A stretch of DNA of 5,683 bases from Planctomycetota bacterium (lineage in GTDB: Bacteria > Planctomycetota > Planctomycetia > Pirellulales > Pirellulaceae): the NCBI GenBank assembly GCA_019347795.1, contig JAHWKS010000433.1, positions 1-5,683 of the forward strand, in the 5' to 3' direction. Below, in pieces: positions 1 to 5,683 of the stretch (position 1 is the stretch's first letter; each line of letters starts with the position of its first letter). The notes beneath the pieces are model-generated. The model was not told the origin of the DNA and searched no databases. It was given only the letters and a program-made list of their open reading frames with translations. A program made the translations under genes and the position numbers.

Positions 1-51
1 TAATGCAATACCAATTCCAGCCCAGCCTTCCAAATAGCGCAACTTCAAAAC

Positions 52-103
52 GCGTTAGCGAGGGGATGTTGACATTCGATCGCCGCGTCTCCCTCGCTGA
101 CGC
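52..103. repeat. Imperfect inverted repeat upstream of the metallohydrolase gene
   Basis: The 13-base arms GCGTTAGCGAGGG (52-64) and CCCTCGCTGACGC (91-103) are reverse complements except for one position, which would be a G-T wobble in RNA. The loop is 26 bases. The structure lies about 110 bases upstream of the first gene start. It has no T-tract on either side, so it is not a classical intrinsic terminator. From general familiarity it resembles the CCCTCGCTAACGC-type palindromes scattered between planctomycete genes. Its role is unknown; it could be a dispersed repeat or a transcript-end structure for a gene left of the window. Confidence 0.55.
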
Positions 104-202
104 TTCGGGCTATCGGAATCTTCCGCCGGCGGATGATTGCACCGGGCGCCGCGAAGGCGCAAGATAGGGCTCGTCGCAGCCTGTCTTTGCTCTTTCATGA
201 CC

Positions 203-208
203 GGGAGA
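203..208 (+). promoter_or_regulatory. Shine-Dalgarno-like site GGGAGA before the metallohydrolase start
   Basis: GGGAGA lies six bases upstream of the ATG at 215, a normal distance for ribosome binding. It helps choose ATG 215 over the in-frame ATG at 197 and the TTG at 137. The signal peptide also begins at 215. No convincing promoter was found in 1-202. Confidence 0.5.
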
Positions 209-214
209 TTCGTC

Positions 215-2659
215 ATGCTCCGCCTTCGATTCTTTCTTTGCGGCGCCGTGGTTCTCGCGCCCGCCCTGATTGCTGCCGGTGAGGAGCTGCCGCTTGTGTC
301 CGGCATCGATGCGCAGCCGCTTAAGGCGCAGGTGAAGCGCGTGGTGGAGGCGTTGGAGACGCTGGGCGAGCCGCTCTCGGCCCGGCGGCAGGCGGCGCTG
401 CAAGAGGCGATACAGACCGCTGATGACGACAAGGCCGTGGAGGGCATCCAGAAGGTGCTGGATGAGCTCTGCCTGGCGGGCGTGAGCATCAATCCTGAAA
501 GCCGCGTGAAGGCGCAGCCCGGCCCGGCGCCAAAGGAGCTGGTCGAGAACGGCTGGCGAGTTTTTTTGATCAAGGTCCACAACGAGGCCGGAGTGACCGC
601 GCCGCTGGGCGTGGTCAGTCCCAACGCCGCGCCGCTGGTGAAGCGGTCCACGGGCAGCCCCGATCCGAAGCTGGAGATCACGCCCACCGAGGCGCAGAAC
701 CGCTGGCTCGACATCGATGTGCTGCAAAACCAGCCGCTCACGCCCACGCTCTCGGGGCTGGAGCTGGACTACCGCGTGGTGTCGCTCTACAGCCGCGATC
801 GCGGGAAGCGCGAGGCGACGCTCGCTTTCGACGTGGGCCAGGGCACCCAGGACCTGGGCTTCCGCAGCGAGACGCCGATTCTCTTCGAGTGCCGCCCGGC
901 CGTGGAAGTGACGCTGGATGTGATCGACCACGACGGCCAGCCGACCACCGCCTGGTTCATCCTTCGCGACGGCCGGGGCCGCGTCTACCCGGCCCGCACG
1001 CGGCGGCTGGCGCCGGACTTCTTCTTTCACGACCAGATCTATCGCCACAACGGCGAGAGCGTCCTCCTCCCGCCCGGCGAGTTCGAAGTGACCTTCGGCC
1101 GCGGTCCGGAATATCGCATCCAGAAGACGACGGTGCTCGTCCCCGAAGAGGCGAAGCATCGCGAGTCGTTCCGGCTGGAGCGGTGGATCAAGCTGACCGA
1201 ATTCGGCTGGTACTCGGGGGACCATCACGTCCACGCCGCCGGCTGCTCGCACTATGAGGCGCCCACGCAGGGCGTCACCCCCGAGGCGATGATGCGGCAC
1301 ATCCTCGGCGAAGATCTCAACGTCGGCTGCGTGCTCTCGTGGGGACCGTGCTGGTATCACCAGAAGCAGTTCTTCGAGGGCTCCGTGCACAAGCTTTCGA
1401 CGAAGGACTACGTAATGCGGTACGATGTCGAAGTCTCCGGCTTCCCCAGCCAGCACGCCGGGCACTTGTGCCTCTTGGGTTTGACGGAGGACGACTACGA
1501 GTATCCCGAGCCGGTCGAGTTCGACTGGCAGTTCGGCGGCCGTTCGGGGCGTTTCAAGGGAACCAAGTCCGACGAGATCGGCCAGTGGCCCACTTGGGAC
1601 CTGCCGATTTTGAAGTGGGGGAAGGAGCAGGGCGCCGTGGTCGGCTTCTCGCACAGCGGCTGGGGGCTGGCCCTGCCCGACTACGGTCCCGGCGGCGAGC
1701 GGATTCCGCTGGTGAACCGCCGGCCGCCGCGCGGCGCCGAAAGCCGGGCGGCCGACACGCTGCCCGACTACGCGATGCCGGCCTTCGACGGCATCGGCGC
1801 CAATGAGTTCGTCGTCGATACGGTGCACGGCGTGTGCGACTTCATCTCCGCGGTCGATACGCCGGCCGTGTGGGAGCTGAACGTCTGGTATCACACGCTC
1901 AACTGCGGCTTCACCACGCGGATCAGCGGCGAAACCGACTTTCCCTGCATCTACGGCGACCGCGTCGGCCTGGGGCGGGTGTATGTGAAGCTCGACCCGG
2001 ACAAGGCGAGACTGCAACTTGATTACGATTCCTGGGTCGAGGGGCTCCGCGACGGCCGCTCGTACTGCTGCGACGGCCTTTCGCACCTGATCGACTTTTC
2101 GGCGAACGGCCTGGGAGTCGGCGAGGAGGGGGACGGGGGGCGGCCGAGCTTCCTGGCCGTCGATTCCGGCGAGAAGGTGAGCGTGAAGGTCGATGCCGCC
2201 GCGTTCTTGAACGAAGAGCCGGAGTCGTGGAACGGCCGGCCGATTAAGGACATCCGCCTCGACCAGAAGCCGTACTGGCACGTGGAGCGCGCCCGCATCG
2301 AGGGGACGCGGAAGGTTCCGGTCGAGTTGATCGTCAACGGCCAGCCGGTCGAGCGGAAGGAGATCATCGCCGACGGCGAAGTGAACGAGCTGACGTTCGA
2401 GCACACGCCGGAGAGATCGAGCTGGATCGCCGTCCGCATCTTCCCCAGCTCGCACACCAATCCGGTCTTCGTCGAGGTGGACGGCAAGCCGATCCGCGCC
2501 AGCCGCCGCAGCGCCGAGTGGTGCGCCGAAGCGGTGGACGTCTGCTGGAGCTCCAAGAAAGGCAACACCCGCGAAAGCGAACGCGAAGCCGCGAAAGCGG
2601 CGTACGACCACGCGAAGGCGACGTATGAGAGGATCGCCCAAGAGGCGTTTGATGATTGA
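215..2659 (+). CDS. Secreted CehA/McbA-family metallohydrolase (PHP-type)
   Basis: An 814-residue protein predicted to be exported. Residues 1-23 form a signal peptide (MLRLRFF, then a hydrophobic run, ending near LIAAG). Next come a helical, charged stretch (about 30-85), a beta-rich segment starting near 112 (GWRVFLIKVHNEAGVTAPL), and a carboxypeptidase-regulatory-like beta domain (about 228-315). The catalytic region follows, opening with GDHHVHAAGCSHYEAP; H338 and H340 form the PHP HxH metal motif. Further likely metal or active-site residues are H480 in GFSHSGW and D575 in SGETDFP, followed by RVYVKLD. The C-terminus is a beta domain containing SSHTNPVFV, then a charged helical tail. The CehA/McbA family is named after carbaryl hydrolases, but most planctomycete members have no known substrate, so pesticide hydrolysis should not be assumed. 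The start was chosen from the signal peptide and the GGGAGA site; starts at TTG 137 or ATG 197 would bury the signal peptide. Family assignment is firm; substrate is unknown. Confidence 0.88.
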   Translation: MLRLRFFLCGAVVLAPALIAAGEELPLVSGIDAQPLKAQVKRVVEALETLGEPLSARRQAALQEAIQTADDDKAVEGIQKVLDELCLAGVSINPESRVKAQPGPAPKELVENGWRVFLIKVHNEAGVTAPLGVVSPNAAPLVKRSTGSPDPKLEITPTEAQNRWLDIDVLQNQPLTPTLSGLELDYRVVSLYSRDRGKREATLAFDVGQGTQDLGFRSETPILFECRPAVEVTLDVIDHDGQPTTAWFILRDGRGRVYPARTRRLAPDFFFHDQIYRHNGESVLLPPGEFEVTFGRGPEYRIQKTTVLVPEEAKHRESFRLERWIKLTEFGWYSGDHHVHAAGCSHYEAPTQGVTPEAMMRHILGEDLNVGCVLSWGPCWYHQKQFFEGSVHKLSTKDYVMRYDVEVSGFPSQHAGHLCLLGLTEDDYEYPEPVEFDWQFGGRSGRFKGTKSDEIGQWPTWDLPILKWGKEQGAVVGFSHSGWGLALPDYGPGGERIPLVNRRPPRGAESRAADTLPDYAMPAFDGIGANEFVVDTVHGVCDFISAVDTPAVWELNVWYHTLNCGFTTRISGETDFPCIYGDRVGLGRVYVKLDPDKARLQLDYDSWVEGLRDGRSYCCDGLSHLIDFSANGLGVGEEGDGGRPSFLAVDSGEKVSVKVDAAAFLNEEPESWNGRPIKDIRLDQKPYWHVERARIEGTRKVPVELIVNGQPVERKEIIADGEVNELTFEHTPERSSWIAVRIFPSSHTNPVFVEVDGKPIRASRRSAEWCAEAVDVCWSSKKGNTRESEREAAKAAYDHAKATYERIAQEAFDD

Positions 2660-2663
2660 CCGT

Positions 2664-2759
2664 AGTTGGAGTTCACGCTTTAGCGTGCTCAAATTCTGAT
2701 AACCAGGAGTCTTCGCTTCGGCGTATTGATAAAGACACGCTAAAGCGTGGACTCCAACT
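2664..2759. repeat. Long palindrome with nested hairpins filling the gap between the two hydrolase genes
   Basis: The 24-base arms at 2664-2687 and 2736-2759 are reverse complements with one mismatch (T2673 against the position opposite G2750). Each arm is itself a small palindrome: CACGCTTTAGCGTG at 2674-2687 and its reverse complement at 2736-2749. The 48-base interior contains CGCTTCGGCG (2714-2723), a three-pair stem capped by a UUCG loop closed by C-G. The element starts four bases after the metallohydrolase stop and ends 17 bases before the M20 ATG. No T-tract follows, so it is not a textbook terminator. It is probably a dispersed planctomycete intergenic palindrome that may also affect transcript ends or translation of the downstream gene. 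Confidence 0.8.
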
Positions 2760-2776
2760 TTCACTTCCACGCTCCC

Positions 2777-3955
2777 ATGCTTGACGTTGTTGAAACTCTT
2801 CGCGACCTGGTCCGCCTTCCCAGCGTGAACCCGATGGGTCGGCCCGTCTCGGGACCGATCTACCTGGAATCGCGGGTAACGGATTATCTGCAACGGCTGT
2901 TCGAGAAGCTGGACGTGCCGTGGGAGCGATCCACGGTCGAGCCGGAGCGGGATAACATCGTCGCGAGATTGGACGGCCGCACGCCGCCGGAGAAGGGCGG
3001 GCGGGTGCTGCTCTTGGAGGCGCATCAGGATACGGTGCCGATCGAGGGCATGACGATCGATCCCTTCGCCGCCGAAGTTCGTGGCGATCGCCTCTACGGC
3101 CGCGGCGCCTGCGACATCAAAGGGGGCATGGCGGCGATGTTGGCCGCGTTCTCGCGGCTGGCGGAGGTGCGCGACGAGCTGGACGCGACCATCGTGATGG
3201 GCTGCACCGTGGGCGAAGAGTTCGGCTACACCGGCGCCCGGCTCCTGGCGAAGCAATGGACCGAAGGCGGACTGCGGCTCATGCCGCGGGCGCCCGATGC
3301 GATCATCGTCGCCGAGCCGACGCTGCTCAATGTGGTGATCGCCCATAAGGGCCTGGTGCGTTGGCGGTGCCGCACGCAGGGCCGGGCCGCCCACAGCTCG
3401 CAGCCGCAATTGGGCGAGAACGCGATCTTCAAGATGGCGCCGGTGCTGCAAAGCCTGGAGAAGTACCAGAAGGACGTCGCTCCCACCCGCGGCGAGCATC
3501 CGCTCCTGGGCCGGCCGACGCTGAGCGTGGGGGTGATCGCCGGCGGGATCAGCGTCAACACCCTCCCGGATCAATGCGTGATCGAGATCGATCGCCGCAT
3601 GCTGCCGGAGGAAAACCCGGAGGAGGCTTACCGTCACGTCGTCGAGTTCGTCAGCCAGCACACGGATGGGGCGCTGCACGATCCGCCCTTCGTCACGGCC
3701 CCCGGCCTCTCGAACACGCACAACGAGCCGCTGGCCGACCGGCTGGTGGAAGTCGTCCGCCGCCTCGGTAATTCATGCGAAAAGATCGGGGTTCACTACG
3801 GCACCGACGCCGCGGCTTACGGCCCGCTGGGGATCCCCGCCGTGGTCTTCGGTCCCGGCGATATCGCCCAGGCCCACACCGAGGACGAGTGGATCGCCCT
3901 CGACCAACTCCGCCGCGCCGCCGACATCCTCTTCGAGTTCAGCCGCGAGTTCTGA
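2777..3955 (+). CDS. M20-family metallohydrolase, ArgE/DapE-like deacylase or peptidase
   Basis: A 392-residue cytoplasmic-type enzyme with no signal peptide, of usual length for the family. All expected di-zinc ligands and catalytic acids are visible: H83 and D85 in EAHQDTVP, D113 in GRGACDIKGG, the E147-E148 pair in TVGEEFG, E180 in VAEPT and H367 in AQAHTEDEW. The lid/dimerisation domain lies between about 190 and 300, with GRAAHSSQPQLGENAI and GGISVNTLPDQC typical of M20. The family hydrolyses amide bonds of N-acyl amino acids or small peptides. Acetylornithine deacetylase, succinyl-diaminopimelate desuccinylase or a carboxypeptidase-type role all fit, and no arginine or lysine biosynthesis gene sits nearby to decide. 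ATG 2777 is chosen because the in-frame GTG at 2747 lies inside the palindrome arm and would add ten residues read from repeat DNA. No Shine-Dalgarno site is seen before 2777. The gene is 117 bases downstream of the metallohydrolase on the same strand. Its 3' end has a diverged partial copy at 4558-4602. Confidence 0.88.
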   Translation: MLDVVETLRDLVRLPSVNPMGRPVSGPIYLESRVTDYLQRLFEKLDVPWERSTVEPERDNIVARLDGRTPPEKGGRVLLLEAHQDTVPIEGMTIDPFAAEVRGDRLYGRGACDIKGGMAAMLAAFSRLAEVRDELDATIVMGCTVGEEFGYTGARLLAKQWTEGGLRLMPRAPDAIIVAEPTLLNVVIAHKGLVRWRCRTQGRAAHSSQPQLGENAIFKMAPVLQSLEKYQKDVAPTRGEHPLLGRPTLSVGVIAGGISVNTLPDQCVIEIDRRMLPEENPEEAYRHVVEFVSQHTDGALHDPPFVTAPGLSNTHNEPLADRLVEVVRRLGNSCEKIGVHYGTDAAAYGPLGIPAVVFGPGDIAQAHTEDEWIALDQLRRAADILFEFSREF

Positions 3956-3979
3956 CCGGTCGCGGAGTAGAGCAGCGGC

Positions 3980-4059
3980 GGGTCGGGGTGGTTTTTCGGC
4001 CCTGGGTCACGCGAAGTCGCCGGACAAAGGGCCGAAAAACCTCCCCGAACCCTTCCGCG
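3980..4059. repeat. 80-base palindromic repeat, copy 1
   Basis: The arms 3980-4002 and 4029-4051 pair over 23 positions with two mismatches, around a 26-base loop. The stem core is GGTTTTTCGGCCC against GGGCCGAAAAACC. The copy aligns without gaps to 4480-4559, with 73 of 80 bases identical; five of the seven differences fall in 4021-4028, in the loop. It lies 24 bases after the M20 stop and ends 23 bases before the LRR ORF. The T-run is inside the stem rather than after it, so this is better described as a MITE- or REP-like dispersed palindrome than an intrinsic terminator, although the hairpin could still block transcription. Confidence 0.85.
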
Positions 4060-4082
4060 TTGGCTTTGCGGTGATGTGATCG

Positions 4083-4460
4083 ATGCACGAGCAGTTTCTC
4101 GACGTCACGGACCGGGCTGAGGCGGATCGCCGATTTCACGCGGCGCTACTCGATTTGGCGCCGCTGGTCGTTCTGCGCGACACGAACGTATCGCACCTCG
4201 CCCCATTGGCCGGAATCTCGGGCTTGGAAGGCCTCGATCTCAGCGGCACACCCGTAACTGACCTGTCGCCGCTTTCCGGGATGACGCGCATGCAGTACCT
4301 CTGGCTTATCGACACGCGGGTAACAAACCTTGCGCCCCTAACCGGAATGACGACGGCAACGATCTATATGGACAATTCACAACCGGTTTCAATCCCTGTG
4401 GAATTGCAGGAGCGTGTTTGCGTAATCGGCCAAACCTCTGAAGCGGACGATACTCGCTGA
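4083..4460 (+). CDS. Small leucine-rich-repeat protein, possibly a gene fragment
   Basis: A 125-residue protein with a short charged N-terminal helix (about 8-27) and about three 22-residue leucine-rich repeats: roughly 28-47 (incomplete), 48-69 and 70-91. The repeat pattern is LxxLxLxxTxVxxLxPLxGM, as in LEGLDLSGTPVTDLSPLSGM, the SDS22/internalin-like bacterial class. LRRs of this type bind proteins; no partner can be inferred. There is no signal peptide, membrane segment or capping domain. Three repeats are few for a stable solenoid, so it may be a cut-out piece of a larger LRR protein. No good Shine-Dalgarno site precedes ATG 4083. Codon use differs from the neighbours: it contains two CTA and two TCA codons, which are absent from the whole metallohydrolase gene and from the M20 gene up to 3721. 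It is tightly bracketed by the two 80-base repeats. The LRR assignment is secure; that it is an expressed gene is less so. Confidence 0.6.
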   Translation: MHEQFLDVTDRAEADRRFHAALLDLAPLVVLRDTNVSHLAPLAGISGLEGLDLSGTPVTDLSPLSGMTRMQYLWLIDTRVTNLAPLTGMTTATIYMDNSQPVSIPVELQERVCVIGQTSEADDTR

Positions 4461-4479
4461 GCAACCAGGTTCGCGGGCG

Positions 4480-4559
4480 GGGTCGGGGTGGTTTTTCGGC
4501 CCTGGATCACGCGAAGTCGCGAGAGCAGGGGCCGAAAAACCTCCCCGACCCCTTCCGCG
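4480..4559. repeat. 80-base palindromic repeat, copy 2
   Basis: The arms 4479-4502 and 4529-4552 pair over 24 positions with a single T-T mismatch (4489 against 4542) around a 26-base loop. The same T-T mismatch occurs in copy 1 (3989 against 4042), so it is an inherited trait of the family and gives the element an orientation. Both copies point the same way and lie exactly 500 bases apart. The repeat begins 20 bases after the LRR stop, and its shared right end (CCTTCCGCG) runs straight into the M20 3' relic. Confidence 0.85.
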
Positions 4560-4602
4560 CCGCGCCGCTGATATTTTGTTTGAGTTCAACCGCGAGTTCT
4601 GA
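4558..4602 (+). pseudogene. Relic of an M20 gene 3' end (last 14 codons plus stop)
   Basis: These 45 bases align without gaps to 3911-3955, the end of the intact M20 gene, with 38 identical. Read in frame they give RRAADILFEFNREF-stop, against RRAADILFEFSREF-stop in the intact gene. Six of the seven base differences are synonymous (Ala, Asp, Ile, two in one Leu codon, Phe) and one changes Ser to Asn. That pattern suggests divergence while part of a working gene, before truncation. The words GAGCAGCGGCG follow both stops (3970-3980 and 4601-4611), though with less spacer here, which extends the similarity beyond the coding part. No start or remaining M20 sequence is seen upstream; the fragment abuts repeat copy 2. 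It is too short to be functional. Confidence 0.75.
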
Positions 4603-4758
4603 GCAGCGGCGCAGCCGCGGCCGCTTGGGGCCGGCGTTTCGTAGCTCCGCGAGTCGCTGTCTTTTGCCGCCGGACCATCGCGGGATCGCCGCAACACGCT
4701 GGTCGATTTGAGGAACTCGCATGGGGGCGTTTACGTCCCGTTCTCGCGAAGCGGTATT

Positions 4759-4782
4759 CGGCCCGTGCTTTAGCACGGGCCG
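4759..4782. repeat. Perfect hairpin with GCTTTAGC core
   Basis: CGGCCCGTGCT (4759-4769) and AGCACGGGCCG (4772-4782) are exact reverse complements around two T bases. The centre, GCTTTAGC, is the same as in the arms of the 2664-2759 palindrome. It lies 31 bases past the stop of the convergent acyl-CoA dehydrogenase gene, in the spacer between the two convergent units. That would suit a transcript-end hairpin, but no T-tract follows on either strand. It may simply be another member of the intergenic palindrome family. Confidence 0.7.
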
Positions 4783-4813
4783 GAGCTTTCCCCCGCGATC
4801 CGCGCCCTCTTGA

Positions 4814-5683
4814 CTATTGGCGTTTCAAGATCTTGTTCGCCAAAAGCGTTGTCGCCTCATCATCGTTGTCCCACAGGTCCCTCAGGCTCCGGCGGATGCG
4901 GCGGTCGGCGAGCGTCAGGAAATATCGCCCCGTGGCGAGGTGGAATCGCTGCTCGGACTCTTCGAGATGATGGTCGCGGAGGATCGCGTCCAGGCGCCGC
5001 AAGACGCTGGCGGCGGCGTAGAGGTCCATCGCGGCGTCGGCGACGCGGGCCAGGTGGTATTGGCGATCGACGATCTCCGTTTGATACGTGCGGAGGAGCC
5101 GCTCCACATTGCGGCCGAAGCCGGAGACGGACTTGGCCAGGCGGGCGGCGTCCGGCTCGAGCTCGGGGGAGCGGACCGGGACCTCCGGCGGAGCGAGGAG
5201 CCCGCCCAGCTTGCGGCCGGTGAAGCGGCCCAAGAGGCCGAAGTTGCCGATCGGATGCTTGATCGCCTTCAGGACGCCTTGAAGCTGGAGCCCCACGTCG
5301 CGCATGCCGATCACCGCCAGGAACGCGCGGAGCACGTCGTTGGCGCCTTCGCCGATGGTGTTGATGCGGGCGTCGCGCATCATCCGCTCGAAGGGCTCGT
5401 CGGTGAAGTACGCCTTGCCTCCGTAGAGCTGGAACGTGTCGTTGATAATTCGCCAGAGCGTCTCGGTCGTGAAGACCTTGAGCATGGCGGTCTCCAGCAT
5501 GAAGTCGCTCTCGCCGGAGTCGATCAGGGCCGCGGTCTGGTAAGTGCAGGCCTCCATCGCGAACGCCCCCGCCTGCATGAAGGCCAGCTTCTCTTTGACC
5601 AGCTCGAACGAGCCGAGCGTCTCGCCGAACTGCACGCGGGTATTGGCGTGGTGGACCGCCCGCTCGATGCAGAATTTCGCCGC
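4814..5683 (-). CDS. Acyl-CoA dehydrogenase, VLCAD/ACAD9-like, C-terminal part (5' end outside window)
   Basis: The reading frame is open to the right edge, giving at least 289 C-terminal residues. The GTG at 5633-5635 is an internal valine and not the start, because in-frame coding (AAKFCIERAVHHANTRVQFG) continues upstream to the edge. Visible landmarks, numbered from the edge, are TRVQFGE (15-21), the FAD-contacting type motif QLYGGKAYF (about 85-93), and RDARINTIGEGANDVLR with the probable catalytic base E112 (codon 5348-5350). In this family that glutamate removes the alpha proton of the acyl-CoA, and FAD passes electrons to electron-transfer flavoprotein in fatty acid beta-oxidation. After it comes an additional helical domain of about 160 residues ending in NKILKRQ; such an extension marks the VLCAD/ACAD9 type and is absent from short- and medium-chain enzymes. 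Long-chain specificity is therefore likely but inferred. The gene is convergent with the M20 and LRR genes. Confidence 0.88.
   Translation of the reverse strand, partial: AAKFCIERAVHHANTRVQFGETLGSFELVKEKLAFMQAGAFAMEACTYQTAALIDSGESDFMLETAMLKVFTTETLWRIINDTFQLYGGKAYFTDEPFERMMRDARINTIGEGANDVLRAFLAVIGMRDVGLQLQGVLKAIKHPIGNFGLLGRFTGRKLGGLLAPPEVPVRSPELEPDAARLAKSVSGFGRNVERLLRTYQTEIVDRQYHLARVADAAMDLYAAASVLRRLDAILRDHHLEESEQRFHLATGRYFLTLADRRIRRSLRDLWDNDDEATTLLANKILKRQ

Noticed and set aside
69..74. TTGACA, a perfect match to a sigma-70 -35 box
   Set aside because: At 16-18 bases downstream the sequence is CCTCGC-like, with no -10 resemblance, and the hexamer lies inside the loop of the 52-103 inverted repeat.
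137..214. N-terminal extension of the metallohydrolase from TTG 137 or ATG 197
   Set aside because: It would place 26 or 6 residues ahead of a clear signal peptide, and the GGGAGA site is positioned for ATG 215.
2747..2776. Extended GTG start for the M20 gene
   Set aside because: The ten extra codons are read mostly from the right arm of the intergenic palindrome. The M20 domain begins naturally at MLDVVETLRDL from ATG 2777.
110..3721. A 1203-codon open frame on the minus strand spanning both hydrolase genes and the gap
   Set aside because: It is the codon-aligned antisense of two well-supported genes and stays open only because TTA, CTA and TCA codons are avoided. Its translation is Arg/His/Leu/Ala-rich and low in complexity, with no domain I recognise, and it crosses a palindromic repeat.
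3980..4059. Intrinsic terminator for the M20 gene
   Set aside because: The hairpin is strong, but its T-run is within the stem and no T-tract follows it. The same element also occurs downstream at 4480-4559, which points to a dispersed repeat.
4603..4758. Possible gene in the spacer between the M20 relic and the acyl-CoA dehydrogenase
   Set aside because: It contains only GC-rich spacer with short local inverted repeats such as GCGGC/GCCGC near 4606-4618; no coding signal, RNA gene or further M20 sequence was seen.
4389..4776. Overlapping minus-strand open frames through the LRR ORF and repeat copy 2
   Set aside because: They read through the palindrome and spacer, show Arg/Pro/Gly-rich low-complexity translations and have no recognisable domain.

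Overview
The window looks like chromosome from a GC-rich planctomycete, most likely a Pirellulales-type bacterium. This rests on three things: a large secreted CehA/McbA-type metallohydrolase of the kind planctomycetes carry in many copies, intergenic palindromes with a GCTTTAGC core, and strongly G/C-biased codon use in the main genes. The taxonomy is inference from recognition, not from a search.

Layout, left to right. Positions 1-214 hold no gene; the one visible structure is an imperfect inverted repeat at 52-103, and a Shine-Dalgarno-like site lies just before the first start. Positions 215-2659 (+) encode an exported CehA/McbA-family PHP-type metallohydrolase. The 117-base gap that follows is almost filled by a palindrome with 24-base arms (2664-2759). 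Positions 2777-3955 (+) encode a complete M20 (ArgE/DapE-like) metallohydrolase with all expected metal ligands; a GTG-initiated version starting at 2747 would begin inside the palindrome and is rejected. Two near-identical 80-base palindromic repeats (3980-4059 and 4480-4559, exactly 500 bases apart, same orientation) tightly bracket a small leucine-rich-repeat ORF (4083-4460, +). Fused to the end of the second repeat is a 45-base diverged copy of the last 14 codons and stop of the M20 gene (4558-4602). A further hairpin (4759-4782) lies in the remaining spacer. From 4814 to the right edge, on the minus strand and convergent with everything else, runs the C-terminal half of a VLCAD/ACAD9-type acyl-CoA dehydrogenase.

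The metallohydrolase and the M20 enzyme are co-directional and might be co-transcribed, but they probably act in different compartments (envelope versus cytoplasm), and nothing shows a shared pathway. The acyl-CoA dehydrogenase is a separate beta-oxidation-type unit. The most interesting part is 3911-4602, a small rearranged interval: a repeat-bracketed LRR cassette with codon use unlike its neighbours, flanked by the real M20 3' end on one side and a diverged relic of an M20 3' end on the other. I see no phage, CRISPR, toxin-antitoxin or defence genes, and no tRNA or rRNA.
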